Positions 26,635-39,926 are shown, numbered from the stretch's first letter. The stretch: DNA of 64,000 nt from Roseateles subflavus (GCF_030285365.1 NZ_JASVDS010000004.1:124001-188000); one strand, 5' to 3'. Made by a program: numbers and translations. The notes: generated from the letters alone by a model not told the origin.

Positions 26635-27231
26635 GTGACCACATCCGACGCTTCCTCCGCCGTCCCTGCTGCTGATGCGGCCTGGCCGGACGACGCCATC
26701 GAGGTCGCGCGCATCGCCGACGCCTGGGGTATCAAGGGCTGGTTCAAAGTCCATGCCCATTCCACGGATCCCCAGGCGATCTTCGCGACCCGGCGCTGGT
26801 TCCTGAAACCACCCGAGACCGCGATCGCAGGCAAGGGCGTGCCCGGCCTGCTCAAGATTCTCTCCCTGCGCGAGCACGGTGATGGCCTCGTGGCCAGCGC
26901 CGAAGGCGTCTCCGACCGCAATGCGGCCGAAGCCCTGCGCGGTGCTCGCGTGTTTGTCTCCCGCACGCACTTCCCCAAGGCCGACCCGGACGAGTTCTAC
27001 TGGGTGGACCTCGTGGGCCTGAGCGTCGTGAACCGCCAGGGCGAGACCCTCGGCGACGTGATCGGCCTGCTCGACACCGGCCCGCATGCCGTGCTGCGCA
27101 TCCAGCCCCCCGGCCTGACGGCACCCGTCAAGCCCGAGCAGGAGCGCCTGGTCCCCTTCGTGTCCGCCTTCGTCGATGACGTGAGCCTCGCCGAGCGCCG
27201 CATCACGGTGGACTGGGGTCTGGACTTCTGA
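26635..27231 (+). CDS. rimM: 16S rRNA maturation protein RimM
   Basis: 198 residues from the GTG at 26635, which has GGA eight bases upstream; a TTG at 26629 is in frame but too close to it. An N-terminal RimM beta-barrel (EVARIADAWGIKGWFKV) is followed by a PRC-barrel (FYWVDLVGLSVVNRQGETLG). RimM binds S19 and assists maturation of the 30S head. It is between rpsP and trmD, its usual place. Confidence 0.95.
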   Translation: MTTSDASSAVPAADAAWPDDAIEVARIADAWGIKGWFKVHAHSTDPQAIFATRRWFLKPPETAIAGKGVPGLLKILSLREHGDGLVASAEGVSDRNAAEALRGARVFVSRTHFPKADPDEFYWVDLVGLSVVNRQGETLGDVIGLLDTGPHAVLRIQPPGLTAPVKPEQERLVPFVSAFVDDVSLAERRITVDWGLDF

Positions 27232-27276
27232 GTCGCGCCGCCCACGGCCTTCTGCGCGTCCCGTTGCGCTCCTCGC

Positions 27277-28059
27277 ATGCGCTTCGACCTCATCACCCTG
27301 TTTCCTGAGCTGTTCGCCCCGCATCTGTCGGTGGGCGTGACGCGGCGTGCCTTCGAGAGCCGCCAGGTCGACGTCCAGTTCTGGCCGCTGCGCGACTACG
27401 CCGAGGACAACTACCGTCGCGTCGACGACCGCCCCTATGGCGGCGGCCCGGGCATGGTCATGCTCGTGGAGCCGCTGGAGCGTGCGCTGGCCGCCGTGCG
27501 GGTGGCCCGCGAGGCGAGCGGGGTGGACGGCGGCGCGCCGCCGCAGATCATCCACTTCAGCCCCACGGGCCGCACGATGGACCAGGCCCTGGTGCGCGAG
27601 CTGGCCCAGGGGCCGGGCGCCGTGCTCCTGTGCGGTCGCTACGAGGGCATGGACCAGCGCTTCCTGGACCGCCACGTCACGCTGGAGGTGAGTCTCGGGG
27701 ACTTCGTCCTGAGCGGCGGCGAGTTGCCCGCCCTGGCCCTGCTGGACGCCGTGGCGCGACTGCAGCCGGGCGTGCTCAACGACGCTGCCTCCCATGAGCA
27801 GGACAGCTTCTCCGACGGCCTGCTGGACTGCCCGCACTACAGCCGCCCCGAGGTCCTGCAAGGCCTGCCGGGCCAGACCGAGCCGCTGCCGGTGCCACCG
27901 GTGCTGCTCTCGGGGCACCATGCCCAGATCGCCCGCTGGCGTCGCGAGCGCTCGCTGGAGCTCACCTGGCGCCGTCGTCCGGAGCTGATCGAAGCAGCGC
28001 GGGCGGCCGGCCAACTCAGCAAAAAGGACGAGGCCTTCCTCAAGTCCTTGATTGAATGA
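27277..28059 (+). CDS. trmD: tRNA (guanine37-N1)-methyltransferase
   Basis: 260 residues with the SPOUT knot features of Trm[14 protein letters not shown] start, [23 protein letters not shown] and [14 protein letters not shown]. It methylates G37 next to the anticodon using S-adenosylmethionine and prevents +1 frameshifting. It lies 45 bp after rimM. Its last codons carry a second promoter for rplS. Confidence 0.98.
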   Translation: MRFDLITLFPELFAPHLSVGVTRRAFESRQVDVQFWPLRDYAEDNYRRVDDRPYGGGPGMVMLVEPLERALAAVRVAREASGVDGGAPPQIIHFSPTGRTMDQALVRELAQGPGAVLLCGRYEGMDQRFLDRHVTLEVSLGDFVLSGGELPALALLDAVARLQPGVLNDAASHEQDSFSDGLLDCPHYSRPEVLQGLPGQTEPLPVPPVLLSGHHAQIARWRRERSLELTWRRRPELIEAARAAGQLSKKDEAFLKSLIE

Positions 28060-28075
28060 GCTTTTCGGCTACAAT
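28048..28075 (+). promoter_or_regulatory. Internal promoter for rplS
   Basis: TTGATT (28048-28053) and TACAAT (28070-28075) are separated by 16 bp, at the very end of trmD. Transcription from here gives a leader of about 170 bases before rplS, which would let L19 be made in excess over RimM and TrmD. Confidence 0.65.
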
Positions 28076-28251
28076 CATGGGCTTTTCGCGATCCTCTACC
28101 GGGCGGAAGTGAGGTCAAGCAGGCGAGAGCCAGCGCTGACGTGCGGACCCAGACCTTGATGTGCTGAGTCAGCCTCTTCCAGGAATGCAGGCCAGTTCGG
28201 GCCGGTTCCAGTCAATTTCGGGTGCGCCGGCATGATCACCAGGAGATCGAT

Positions 28252-28605
28252 GTGAATCTGATCCAGACCCTTGAGCAAGAAGAAATTGCTCGCCTGAACA
28301 AGACCATCCCCGCTTTCGCCCCCGGCGACACGGTGATCGTCAGCGTCAACGTCGTTGAAGGCACGCGCAAGCGTGTGCAGGCCTACGAAGGCGTCGTGAT
28401 TGCCAAGCGCAACCGCGGCCTGAACTCCAGCTTCATCGTCCGCAAGATTTCGAGCGGCGAAGGCGTGGAACGTACCTTCCAGCTGTACAGCCCGCTGATT
28501 TCGTCCATCGAAGTCAAGCGTCGCGGCGATGTGCGCCGTGCCAAGCTGTACTACCTGCGTCAGCGTTCGGGCAAGTCCGCTCGAATCAAGGAAAAGCTGG
28601 CCTGA
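28252..28605 (+). CDS. rplS: 50S ribosomal protein L19
   Basis: 117 residues. The GTG at 28252 has AGGAG upstream and gives the standard start [12 protein letters not shown]. The L19 blocks [18 protein letters not shown] and [12 protein letters not shown] are intact. It sits at the subunit interface of the ribosome. It closes the rpsP operon and is followed by a strong terminator. Confidence 0.98.
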   Translation: MNLIQTLEQEEIARLNKTIPAFAPGDTVIVSVNVVEGTRKRVQAYEGVVIAKRNRGLNSSFIVRKISSGEGVERTFQLYSPLISSIEVKRRGDVRRAKLYYLRQRSGKSARIKEKLA

Positions 28606-28643
28606 TGGCCGGTCGTGGGCTGATCTTCGGATCGACCCGCGAG

Positions 28644-28678
28644 AGCCGCCCGGGTCGCAAGGCCCCGGCGGCTTTTTT
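28644..28678 (+). terminator. Intrinsic terminator of the rpsP-rplS operon
   Basis: AGCCGCC (28644-28650) pairs with GGCGGCT (28667-28673) and is followed by a six-base T run. Confidence 0.85.
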
Positions 28679-28827
28679 CATGCCTGCAGCCGGGCCTTGC
28701 CCCCCGCGGTGATCGCCCGGCGAAGGCCCGGCGCTCTCGCGCTCATGATTCGCGTCCCGCGAAGTCCGTCACTCCCCTTGGCGACGTCGCGCCCGACACC
28801 GGACGCCTGATCGGGCGTCATTTCGGT

Positions 28828-28849
28828 TATGCTGCGGCAAACGTTTGCC
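28828..28849 (+). promoter_or_regulatory. LacI/PurR-type operator overlapping the promoter of the nucleoside operon
   Basis: A perfect 14-bp palindrome GGCAAACGTTTGCC (28836-28849) lies just after a -10-like TATGCT (28828-28833) and 75 bp before the regulator's GTG. The core GCAAACGTTTGC equals that of the E. coli PurR box. Its position would block transcription, so the regulator probably controls its own operon. Confidence 0.75.
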
Positions 28850-28923
28850 CCAGTGCAGTTTCGCGAGCGTTCCGCGCCTCCCGGCTGCCTGCCGCCTTCC
28901 TTCCAGTTGAGACCTGCCACACC

Positions 28924-29985
28924 GTGAGCACGATCAAAGACGTTGCCGCCCTCGCGGGGGTGTCCTTCACCACCGTCTCCCATGTCCTGAACGAGACGCG
29001 CCCGGTCAGCGCCGAGGCGCGCCGGCGCGTGCTGGCGGCGGTCGAGGAGATCGGCTATCTGCCCAGCGCGGTGGCGCGGTCCCTGCGCAAGAGCGAGACC
29101 CGCATCATCGGCGTGCTCGTGCCCAATGTGCAGAACCCCTTCTTCGCCGAGCTGGTGTGCGGTGTTGAGGAGACCTGCCGCCTGGCCGGCTATTCGGTCT
29201 TCCTGTGCAATTCCGACAACGACCCCAAGCGCCAGCAGCAGTACATGCGCACGCTGCTGGAGAAGCGCATCGACGGGCTGCTGCTGTCGTCCGCGGGCGA
29301 TGACGAGGCCCTGGCCCAGATCTTCCAGATGGCCCGCGTGCCGTCCGTGACCGTGGACCGCCTGGTGCCTGGCGCCCGTGCGGACCGCGTGAGCGTGAAC
29401 AACCGCGAAGGCGCCGCCGCCGCCGTGCGCCACCTGCTGGAGCTGGGCCATCGCGCCGTCGGCTGCATCAGCGGGCCGGTGGAATTCGAGGTCGCGCAGG
29501 AGCGGATCGCCGGCTGGCGCGAGACCCTGCAGGCCGCCGGCATCGAGCCGCAGGCTCACTGGCTGATCCACAGCGACTTCAGCTCCCATGGCGGCTACGA
29601 GGCTGGCAAGCGCCTGCTCGGCGCCGCGCCTGAGCTCAGCGCCGTCTTCGCGAGCAACGACCTCATGGCCCTCGGCCTGATGCGTGCCGCCGCCGAGGCC
29701 GCGCGGCCCGTGCCGGCCAGCCTGTCGGTCGTCGGCTTCGATGACATCGAGCTGTCCGCCTATGCCTACCCCTCGCTGACCACCGTCGGCTGCTCCATCA
29801 AGGAGCTGGGCCGGGAGGCCGGGCGAGCGCTGCTGGCCCGCATCGAGCAGCCGCAGGCGACGCTGCGCGAGGTCCTGATCAAGCCCCAGCTGGTGCGCCG
29901 CGAGAGCACGGCGCCGCTGGCGGGCGGGGCTGCCGTCCCTCCGGCGAAAGCGGCGAAGGCGGCCAAGGCAGGGAAGGGCGCATGA
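28924..29985 (+). CDS. LacI family regulator, PurR/RbsR-like
   Basis: 353 residues from a GTG at 28924. The N-terminal HTH (STIKDVAALAGVSFTTVSHV) and the hinge helix (PSAVARSLRK) are very close to E. coli PurR, and the recognition helix has the TT---H residues that read GCAAACGTTTGC. A periplasmic-binding-like effector domain follows (about 60-330), then an Ala/Lys-rich tail (AKAAKAAKAGKG) that is unusual. It heads an operon with ribokinase, a nucleoside hydrolase and a deaminase, overlapping rbsK by ATGA. The effector is probably a purine base, nucleoside or ribose; this is inferred. Confidence 0.88.
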   Translation: MSTIKDVAALAGVSFTTVSHVLNETRPVSAEARRRVLAAVEEIGYLPSAVARSLRKSETRIIGVLVPNVQNPFFAELVCGVEETCRLAGYSVFLCNSDNDPKRQQQYMRTLLEKRIDGLLLSSAGDDEALAQIFQMARVPSVTVDRLVPGARADRVSVNNREGAAAAVRHLLELGHRAVGCISGPVEFEVAQERIAGWRETLQAAGIEPQAHWLIHSDFSSHGGYEAGKRLLGAAPELSAVFASNDLMALGLMRAAAEAARPVPASLSVVGFDDIELSAYAYPSLTTVGCSIKELGREAGRALLARIEQPQATLREVLIKPQLVRRESTAPLAGGAAVPPAKAAKAAKAGKGA

Positions 29986-30923
29986 AGCAGGCACGCATCG
30001 TGGTGGTCGGCAGCATCAACATGGACATGATTGCCCATGCGCGGCGCCTGCCACTGCCGGGGGAGACCCTGCCCGGTGAGGATTTCGAGATGGCCCCGGG
30101 CGGCAAGGGCGCCAACCAGGCGGTGGCGGCGGCGCGCCTCGGCGCGGCCGTCAGCTTCGTCTCGCGCGTGGGCACGCGCGTGCACGGCCGGGCGCTGATC
30201 GCGGCGCTGCGTGCCGAGGGCGTGGAGGCCGCGCAGGTGATCGAGGACGATGCGGCGCTGCCGGGCATCGCCGTCATCATGGTCGGCCGCGAGGGTGGCG
30301 AGAACAGCATCGTCTACATCCCGGGCAGCAACGCCGCGCTCGCCCCGGCCGACATCCAGCAGGCCCGCACGGCGCTGCAGCAGGCGCAGGTCGTGGTCGG
30401 TCAGCTGGAGGTGCCGCAGGCGGCGGTGCTGGAGGCGTTCCGCATCGCCCGTGAGCATGGCGTGTGGACGCTGCTGAACGCCGCACCGGCCCTGACCGTC
30501 GATCCCGCGCTGCTGGCGCTGACGGACAGCCTCGTGGTCAATGAGACCGAGGCGGCCCAGCTCGCCGGCCTCGCCGATGCCATTGCGTCGCCGGAGGCCA
30601 CCGCCCGCACGGCGGCCGAGGTGCTGCGTGCCCGCGGCCTGCCCTGCGTGCTGGTCACGCTGGGCGCGCAGGGGGTGCTGATCGCCGATGCCTCGGGCCT
30701 TCGCCTCGTGCCGGCGCCGCGGGTGCAGGCCGTCGACACCGTCGGTGCCGGCGACACCTTCGTCGGTGGCGTCGCCACCGCCCTGGCGGAGGGCCGCACG
30801 CTGGACGAGGCCGTCCGGCTGGGCCAGGCCGCCGCGGCGATCGCGGTCAGCCGCGTCGGTGTCCAGAGCGCCATGCCCCGGCGCGACGAACTGGGTGCAG
30901 AATTCGCCGCACGGCAGTCCTGA
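29982..30923 (+). CDS. rbsK: Ribokinase
   Basis: 313 residues, PfkB family. The ribose-binding N-terminus (VVGSINMDMI, PGGKGANQAVAAARLG) and the catalytic DTVGAGDTFVGG block with the base Asp are intact. It phosphorylates ribose to ribose-5-phosphate in the cytosol. No ribose transporter is present; the ribose is more likely released by the nucleoside hydrolase encoded next. It is translationally coupled to the LacI-type regulator. Confidence 0.93.
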   Translation: MKQARIVVVGSINMDMIAHARRLPLPGETLPGEDFEMAPGGKGANQAVAAARLGAAVSFVSRVGTRVHGRALIAALRAEGVEAAQVIEDDAALPGIAVIMVGREGGENSIVYIPGSNAALAPADIQQARTALQQAQVVVGQLEVPQAAVLEAFRIAREHGVWTLLNAAPALTVDPALLALTDSLVVNETEAAQLAGLADAIASPEATARTAAEVLRARGLPCVLVTLGAQGVLIADASGLRLVPAPRVQAVDTVGAGDTFVGGVATALAEGRTLDEAVRLGQAAAAIAVSRVGVQSAMPRRDELGAEFAARQS

Positions 30924-30930
30924 GGTCCGC

Positions 30931-31935
30931 ATGAGCACTTCCTTCCAGCCCCGGACCGTGATCTTCGATACGGACCCGGGCATCGACGATGCCATGGCCC
31001 TGTGGATGCTGGCCCGTCACCCGGCCCTGGACCTGCGCGCCATCACGACCGTCCACGGCAATGCACCCGTGGCCACCACGACGCGCAATGCGCTGGCGCT
31101 GGTCGACTTCTTCGGTCTCGACGTCCCCGTGGCGATGGGGGCCGACGATGCCCTCCTGCCGCGCCTGCAGCGCTTCTTCCCGACCCAGGTCCACCACGAG
31201 GACGGGCTCGGGGGCGGGGCGCCGCTGCTGCCGCCGACCAGCCGCCGGCCCGACCCGCGACCGGCCTGGCAGCTGATCTGCGACGAGATCAACGCCGCCC
31301 CGGGCGAGATCACGCTCGTGGCGGTCGCTCCGCTGACCAATCTGGCGCTGGCGCTGCGCCACGATCCGGGCATCGCCGCCAAGGTGCGCGAGGTCGTGCT
31401 CATGGGCGGTGCCTTCGGCCTGTATGGCCATGGCGGCAATGTGACCCCGGTGGCCGAGGCCAACATCATCAACGACCCCGAGGCGGCGGACCTCGTCTTC
31501 ACCGCACCCTGGCCGGTGGTGGCCGTCGGGCTCGACGTCACCCAGCAGGTGGTGATGCCTGAATCGCTGCTGCAGTCGCTGAGCGGCCGTGCGGGCGCCG
31601 TGGGCGACTTCTTCTGGGAGATCACCCGCCACTACCAGCGCTACTACGACGGCCGCGACGCCATCGGCGGGCTCTATGCCCACGATGCGAGCGCCGTGGT
31701 GTACTGCGTGGCACCCGAGGCCTTCGAGCGGCGCAGCGGCCCGGTCCGCGTGGCGCTGGATGGCATCGCGCGCGGGCAGACCATCCAGGACCACCTCGGC
31801 CTCTTCGACGAAAGCCCCGAATCGCCCTGGCGCGGCTGCCCGGCGCAGCAGGTCTGCGTCGGCGTGGACGCACAGCGCGTGCGGGACGAGTTCACCCGCC
31901 TGTTCCCGCCCGCCGGGCAGGCCTCGACTTCCTGA
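30931..31935 (+). CDS. Nucleoside hydrolase (inosine/uridine-preferring type)
   Basis: 334 residues. The N-terminal calcium/ribose site FDTDPGIDDA is the family signature, supported by VAPLTNLALAL and the LMGGAF block. It has no signal peptide, so it acts in the cytosol, splitting nucleosides to base and ribose. It sits seven bases after ribokinase, which would capture the ribose. Preference for purine or pyrimidine nucleosides cannot be read from the sequence; the neighbours suggest purines. Confidence 0.93.
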   Translation: MSTSFQPRTVIFDTDPGIDDAMALWMLARHPALDLRAITTVHGNAPVATTTRNALALVDFFGLDVPVAMGADDALLPRLQRFFPTQVHHEDGLGGGAPLLPPTSRRPDPRPAWQLICDEINAAPGEITLVAVAPLTNLALALRHDPGIAAKVREVVLMGGAFGLYGHGGNVTPVAEANIINDPEAADLVFTAPWPVVAVGLDVTQQVVMPESLLQSLSGRAGAVGDFFWEITRHYQRYYDGRDAIGGLYAHDASAVVYCVAPEAFERRSGPVRVALDGIARGQTIQDHLGLFDESPESPWRGCPAQQVCVGVDAQRVRDEFTRLFPPAGQASTS

Positions 31936-31987
31936 CCTTTCCCCATCTGACCGCCGGCCACAAGCCCGGCACTTCCGGAGACATCCC

Positions 31988-33304
31988 ATGAGCCACACCA
32001 CCGTTCTCAAGGCCCGCTGGATCCTGCCCATGACGCCGGGCAGCCAGGTGCTGGAGCAGCACGCCCTCGTCATCCAGGGCGAGCGCATCGCCGCGGTGCT
32101 GCCGCAGGCCGAGGCCACGACGGCCTACCCCGATGCCGAGCTGGTGGACCTGGGCCAGCATGTGCTGATCCCCGGCCTGATCAACGCCCACACGCACAGC
32201 GCCATGTCCCTGCTGCGCGGCGTGGCCGATGACCGCGCGCTGATGGACTGGCTGCAGAACCACATCTGGCCGCTGGAGAAGCAGTGGGTCAGCGACGACT
32301 GGGTCTACCAGGGCTCGCTGCTGTCGGCCGCCGAGGCCCTGCGCGGCGGCGTGACCTACCTGAACGACATGTACTTCTTCCCGAAGGCCATGGCGCGCGC
32401 CGCCGTGGACGCGGGCATCCGCGCGGGCGTGTCGATCAACGTCATCGACTTCCCCACCGGCTATGCGTCCGGGCCGGACGACTACATCGCCAAGGGCCTG
32501 GAGGCCTATGAGCAGTTCAAGGGCGAGCAGCTGCTGGACTGGACCAGCGCGCCGCATGCGCCCTACACGGTGTCCGACGAGACTTTCGTCAAGCTGCGCC
32601 AGCTCTCCGAGCAGCACGGCATGCAGATGCACTGCCACATCCACGAGACGCAGGACGAGATCGACGGCAGCCTGAAGCAGTTCGGCGTGCGCCCCCTGGA
32701 GCGCCTGCACCAGCTGGGCCTGCTGAACGAGCGCATGATCGCCGTGCACATGGTCCACCTGAACGAGGCCGAGATCGAGCTGATCGCGAAGCAAGGCACG
32801 CATCTGGTCCACAACCCCAGCTCCAACCTGAAGCTGGCCTCGGGCGTGGCGCCCGTGAAGGCGCTGGAGGCCGCGGGCGTCAACACCGTGCTGGGCACGG
32901 ACGGTGCCGCGTCCAACAACCGCCAGGACATGTTCACCGAGATCCGTGCCGCCGCGCTGCTGGCCAAGGGCATCACCGGCGATCCGCTGACCGTCTCGGC
33001 CCGCACCGCACTGGAGATGGCCACGATCCGCGCCGCCAAGGCCATGGGCCGCGAGGCCGACCTGGGCTCGCTGGAAGTGGGCAAGCTGGCCGATGTCGTG
33101 GCCGTGTCGCTGGACGCGCTCGAGTGCCGCCCGGTCTACCACGCCGATGCGCAGCTGGTCTATGTGGCCGGCCGCGAGCACGTGTCCGACGTGTGGGTCA
33201 ACGGCCGCCGCGTGCTGCAGCAGCGCCAGCTGACGACCATCGACGTGCCGGCGCTGCTGGACCGCACCGAAGGCATCGTCGCTCAGATGAAGGCCGGCCG
33301 CTGA
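31988..33304 (+). CDS. Amidohydrolase deaminase of the TRZ/ATZ (MTA/SAH deaminase) family
   Basis: 438 residues. Metal and catalytic motifs are present in order: NAHTHSAMSLLRG, HCHIHETQDE, an AVHMVHL block and LGTDGAASNNRQD. This matches 5-methylthioadenosine/S-adenosylhomocysteine deaminases, and the same fold also covers guanine and other amino-purine deaminases. It is the last gene of the LacI-type operon, so deamination of an adenine nucleoside or base before hydrolysis is the likely job. A strong terminator follows. Confidence 0.88.
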   Translation: MSHTTVLKARWILPMTPGSQVLEQHALVIQGERIAAVLPQAEATTAYPDAELVDLGQHVLIPGLINAHTHSAMSLLRGVADDRALMDWLQNHIWPLEKQWVSDDWVYQGSLLSAAEALRGGVTYLNDMYFFPKAMARAAVDAGIRAGVSINVIDFPTGYASGPDDYIAKGLEAYEQFKGEQLLDWTSAPHAPYTVSDETFVKLRQLSEQHGMQMHCHIHETQDEIDGSLKQFGVRPLERLHQLGLLNERMIAVHMVHLNEAEIELIAKQGTHLVHNPSSNLKLASGVAPVKALEAAGVNTVLGTDGAASNNRQDMFTEIRAAALLAKGITGDPLTVSARTALEMATIRAAKAMGREADLGSLEVGKLADVVAVSLDALECRPVYHADAQLVYVAGREHVSDVWVNGRRVLQQRQLTTIDVPALLDRTEGIVAQMKAGR

Positions 33305-33337
33305 GGCGGTTCCTCCTCGGCGTCGCCTGACGCGCAG

Positions 33338-33391
33338 AACGGCCAAGGCCCCGGCGGCTCCGTCATGGAGCGGCCGGGGCCTTGTGCCGTT
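33338..33391. terminator. Large bidirectional terminator after the nucleoside operon
   Basis: Arms CAAGGCCCCGGC (33344-33355) and GCCGGGGCCTTG (33373-33384) are perfect; GCTCC/GGAGC form a nested inner stem and AACGGC/GCCGTT extend the base. It serves both the plus-strand operon and the converging M4 protease gene. Confidence 0.8.
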
Positions 33392-33435
33392 CAGACGCGG
33401 GTCAGGGGCCGATCAGGCGCCCGAGCGGCCGGGGG

Positions 33436-35931
<2,496 letters not shown>

Positions 35932-38900
35932 ATGGCATCCTCCTCCAAGCACCTGACCCACTTCGAGGGCGGCAACGCTCTTTCCGCCTTCCGCGCCCAG
36001 GCCCTGCTGCCGCAGCTGCAGGCCATCAACGAGCGCATCACGGGCCTGGTGGCCCGCCACGTGCACTGGGTCTGGACGGATGCCGCGCTGGAGGCCGGCG
36101 TGCAGGACAAGCTGGCCGCGCTGCTGAGCTACGGTGAAGCCTATGCCGGCGGCGCTGACGGGCAGCTCGTCGTCGTGGCCCCGCGCCTGGGCACGGTCAG
36201 CCCCTGGGCCTCGAAGGCCACCGACATCGCCCACAACTGCGGCCTGGACATCCACCGCGTGGAGCGCGTCACCGAGTTCCGCATCACGCTCAAGTCGGGC
36301 CTGCTGGGCGGCACCAAGACGCTGAGCGAGACCGAGCTGCGCGCCTGCGCCGCGCTGCTGCACGACCGCATGACCGAGAGCGTGCTGTTCCGCCGCGAGG
36401 ACTGCGTGCACCTGTTCGACGAGAAGACGGCCGAGGCCCTGGAGCACGTGGACGTGCTGGGCCGCGGTCGCGGCGCCCTGGACGATGCCAACAGCCGCTT
36501 CGGCCTGGCGCTGTCGGACGACGAGATCGAGTACCTCGTCAACGCCTTCACCGCCGCGAAGCGCAACCCGAGCGACGTCGAGCTGATGATGTTCGCGCAG
36601 GCCAACTCCGAGCACTGCCGCCACAAGATCTTCAACGCGAAGTTCACCATCGACGGTGTGGAGCAGGACCTGAGCCTCTTCGGCATGATCCGCAACACCG
36701 AGAAGCACTCGCCCCAGCACACGGTGATCGCCTACTCGGACAACGCCGCCGTCATGGAAGGCCATGACATCGAGCGCTGGATCCCCGAGGGCTACGACGC
36801 CGCGCCCAGGTACCACGCCCGTGCCGAGACCGCGCATGTGCTGATGAAGGTCGAGACGCACAACCACCCGACGGCCATCTCGCCGTTCCCCGGCGCCTCC
36901 ACGGGCGCGGGTGGCGAGATCCGCGATGAAGGCGCCACCGGCCGCGGCGCCAAGCCCAAGGCCGGCCTGGCCGGCTTCTCGGTGTCCAACCTGCATCTGC
37001 CGGGCCTGCCCGAGCGCTGGGAGCAGGGCGGCGTCGGCAAGCCCGAGCACATCGCCAGCCCGCTGCAGATCATGATCGACGGCCCCATCGGCGGCGCCGC
37101 CTTCAACAACGAGTTCGGCCGCCCCAACCTCGGCGGCTACTTCCGCGTCTATGAGCAGGAAGTCGACGGCGTGGTGCGCGGCTATCACAAGCCCATCATG
37201 ATCGCCGGCGGCATCGGCGCCATCCGCTCGGACCTGACGAAGAAGATCGAGTTCCCCGCCGGCACGCTGCTGGTGCAGCTGGGCGGGCCCGGCATGCGCA
37301 TCGGCATGGGCGGCGGCGCCGCCAGCTCCATGGCTGCGGGCACCAACACGGCCGACCTCGATTTCGACTCCGTCCAGCGTGGCAACCCCGAGATCGAGCG
37401 CCGTGCCCAGGAAGTCATCAACCACTGCTGGGGCCTGGCCGACAAGAACCCCATCCTCGCCATCCACGACGTCGGCGCGGGCGGCATCTCCAACGCTTTC
37501 CCCGAGCTGGTCAATGACGCCGGCCGCGGTGCCATCTTCGACCTGCGCAAGGTCCCGCTGGAGGAGTCCGGCCTCGCGCCCAAGGAGATCTGGTGCAACG
37601 AGAGCCAGGAACGCTACGTCATGGCGATCGCGCCCGAGAGCCTCGAGATGTTCACGGCCATGTGCGAGCGCGAGCGCTGCCCCTTCGGCGTCGTCGGCGT
37701 GGTGACCGAGGCCCGTGAGCTGATCCTGGAAGACGGCCCCGGTGGCGAGCGCGCCATCGACATGCCCATGGACACGCTGCTGGGCAAGCCGCCCAAGATG
37801 CACCGCGTGGTGAGCCGCGTCCCGCGCAGCACCGCCGCGCTGGACCTCTCGCAGGCCACGCTGCAGCAGGCCGCCGTCGAGGTGCTGCGCCACCCGACCG
37901 TGGCGTCCAAGCGCTTCCTGATCACCATCGGCGACCGCACCGTGGGCGGCCTGAACCACCGGGACCAGATGGTCGGCCCCTGGCAGGTGCCGGTGGCCGA
38001 TTGCGCCGTCACGCTGGCCGACTTCAAGGGCCTGCGCGGTGAGGCCATGAGCATGGGCGAGCGCACGCCGCTGGCCGCCGTCGATGCGCCCGCCTCCGGC
38101 CGCATGGCCGTGGCCGAGGCCATCACCAATCTGCTGGCCGCGCCCATCGAGCTCTCGCGCGTGAAGCTGTCCGCCAACTGGATGGCCGCCTGCGGCGAAG
38201 CCGGTGAGGACGCCGCGCTGTACGACACCGTCAAGGCCGTGGGCATGGAGCTGTGCCCGGCCCTGGGCGTGTCCATCCCGGTGGGCAAGGATTCGCTGTC
38301 CATGCGCACCAATTGGAGCGACGGCGGCGAGACCCGCCAGGTGACCGCCCCGGTCTCGCTGATCGTCTCGGCCTTCGCCACGCTCAGCGACGTGCGCGGC
38401 ACCCTGACGCCGCAGCTGCAGGCCGGCGACACCAGCCTGATCCTCGTGGACCTGGGCCAGGGCCAGCACCGCATGGGCGGCTCCATCCTGGCGCAGACGC
38501 TGCAGCAGTTCGGCGGCGCCGTGCCCGACGTGGACGACGCGGCCCAGCTCAAGGCGTTGGTCGAGGCCGTCAACGAGCTGCGCGGCCAGGGCTGCCTGCT
38601 GGCCTACCACGACCGCTCCGACGGCGGCCTGTGGGCGGCTGCCTGCGAGATGGCCTTCGCCGGCCACCTGGGCCTGAGCCTCAACATCGACCTGCTGATC
38701 ACCGAGGGCGACGGCGTCTCCGACAGCCGTGCCGATGTCGGCGATTCCAAGAACTGGGCCAGCCAGGTCAGCGCCCGCCGCGAGGAACTGGCGCTCAAGG
38801 CGCTGTTCAACGAGGAGCTGGGCGTGGTCCTGCAGGTCAGGACCGAGGACCGCGACGCCGTCCTGCAGGTGCTGCGCCAGCATGGTCTGTCCAAGCACTC

Positions 38901-39921
38901 GCACGTCATCGGCAAGCCCAATGACCGCGGCGTGGTCGAGGTGTGGCGCGATGCCAAGAAGGTCTTCGACGCCCCGCTGGAGATGCTGCACAAGGAATGG
39001 GATGGCGTGTCCTGGCAGATCGCCCGCCTGCGCGACAACCCCGCCTGCGCCGATGCCGAGCACGAGGCGGTGGGCCGCGCCGAGGACCCGGGCCGCCATG
39101 TGCACCTGAGCTTCGACCCGAAGGAGGACGTGGCCGCGCCCTTCATCGCCACGGGCGTCCGTCCCAAGCTGGCCGTGCTGCGCGAGCAGGGCGTCAACTC
39201 GCACGTCGAGATGGCCTACGTCAACGCGCTGGCCGGCTTCGACACCTTCGACGTCCACATGAGCGACCTGCAGACCGGCAAGGTCAGCCTGGCCGCGTTC
39301 AAGGGCTTCATCGCCTGCGGTGGCTTCTCGTATGGCGACACCCTGGGCGCCGGCGAGGGCTGGGCCCGCTCGGTGATGTTCAACCCGGTGCTGGCCGAGC
39401 AGTTCCAGGCCTTCTTCGCCCGCTCCGACAGCTTCGCGCTGGGCGTGTGCAATGGCTGCCAGATGATGGCCGCCCTGGCCCCGATGATCCCGGGCGCCGA
39501 GGCCTGGCCGAAGTTCACCCGCAACCAGAGCGAGCAGTACGAGGCCCGCCTGGCCATGGTCGAGCTGCTGGAATCGCCCAGCATCTTCTTCCAGGGCATG
39601 GCCGGCAGCCGCCTGCCGGTGGCCGTGGCCCACGGCGAGGGCTTCGCCAACTTCGCCCAGCGCGGCAACGCCGCCCAGGTGGTGCGCGCCGCCCGCTTCG
39701 TGGACAACTTCGGCCAGCCGACCGAGGCCTATCCGTTCAATCCGAACGGCAGCCCCGACGGCCTGACGTCCGTGACCACCGCGGACGGCCGCTTCACGGT
39801 CATGATGCCGCACCCGGAGCGCGTCTTCCGCAATGCGCAGATGAGCTGGACCTCCGGCGAGCTCGGCGAGCTCAGCCCCTGGACCCGCATGTTCCGCAAC
39901 GCCCGCCGCTGGCTGGGCTGA
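35932..39921 (+). CDS. purL: Phosphoribosylformylglycinamidine synthase (large PurL)
   Basis: 1329 residues, the single-chain gammaproteobacterial/betaproteobacterial form with synthetase and glutaminase together. The ATG at 35932 fits the family start; upstream codons are leader. The [13 protein letters not shown] and [12 protein letters not shown] synthetase blocks are intact. In the C-terminal class-I glutaminase, GVCNGCQMM carries the nucleophile and [10 protein letters not shown] the His-Glu pair. It makes FGAM from FGAR, glutamine and ATP, the fourth step of purine synthesis. A PurR-like box lies upstream. Confidence 0.97.
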   Translation: MASSSKHLTHFEGGNALSAFRAQALLPQLQAINERITGLVARHVHWVWTDAALEAGVQDKLAALLSYGEAYAGGADGQLVVVAPRLGTVSPWASKATDIAHNCGLDIHRVERVTEFRITLKSGLLGGTKTLSETELRACAALLHDRMTESVLFRREDCVHLFDEKTAEALEHVDVLGRGRGALDDANSRFGLALSDDEIEYLVNAFTAAKRNPSDVELMMFAQANSEHCRHKIFNAKFTIDGVEQDLSLFGMIRNTEKHSPQHTVIAYSDNAAVMEGHDIERWIPEGYDAAPRYHARAETAHVLMKVETHNHPTAISPFPGASTGAGGEIRDEGATGRGAKPKAGLAGFSVSNLHLPGLPERWEQGGVGKPEHIASPLQIMIDGPIGGAAFNNEFGRPNLGGYFRVYEQEVDGVVRGYHKPIMIAGGIGAIRSDLTKKIEFPAGTLLVQLGGPGMRIGMGGGAASSMAAGTNTADLDFDSVQRGNPEIERRAQEVINHCWGLADKNPILAIHDVGAGGISNAFPELVNDAGRGAIFDLRKVPLEESGLAPKEIWCNESQERYVMAIAPESLEMFTAMCERERCPFGVVGVVTEARELILEDGPGGERAIDMPMDTLLGKPPKMHRVVSRVPRSTAALDLSQATLQQAAVEVLRHPTVASKRFLITIGDRTVGGLNHRDQMVGPWQVPVADCAVTLADFKGLRGEAMSMGERTPLAAVDAPASGRMAVAEAITNLLAAPIELSRVKLSANWMAACGEAGEDAALYDTVKAVGMELCPALGVSIPVGKDSLSMRTNWSDGGETRQVTAPVSLIVSAFATLSDVRGTLTPQLQAGDTSLILVDLGQGQHRMGGSILAQTLQQFGGAVPDVDDAAQLKALVEAVNELRGQGCLLAYHDRSDGGLWAAACEMAFAGHLGLSLNIDLLITEGDGVSDSRADVGDSKNWASQVSARREELALKALFNEELGVVLQVRTEDRDAVLQVLRQHGLSKHSHVIGKPNDRGVVEVWRDAKKVFDAPLEMLHKEWDGVSWQIARLRDNPACADAEHEAVGRAEDPGRHVHLSFDPKEDVAAPFIATGVRPKLAVLREQGVNSHVEMAYVNALAGFDTFDVHMSDLQTGKVSLAAFKGFIACGGFSYGDTLGAGEGWARSVMFNPVLAEQFQAFFARSDSFALGVCNGCQMMAALAPMIPGAEAWPKFTRNQSEQYEARLAMVELLESPSIFFQGMAGSRLPVAVAHGEGFANFAQRGNAAQVVRAARFVDNFGQPTEAYPFNPNGSPDGLTSVTTADGRFTVMMPHPERVFRNAQMSWTSGELGELSPWTRMFRNARRWLG

Positions 39922-39926
39922 ACCGG

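Larger units (their letters stand above)
28606..28923. other. 318-bp region between rplS and the LacI-type gene
   Basis: It contains the rplS terminator, then about 130 bp without recognisable content, then the promoter and operator of the purine-salvage operon. A GC-rich stem (ACGCC-TGATC-GGGCGT, near 28803-28819) precedes the promoter. Confidence 0.6.

Noticed and set aside
28836-28849. The palindrome as a terminator
   Set aside because: There is no T-tract and it sits at the promoter with a PurR-type core, so it is an operator.
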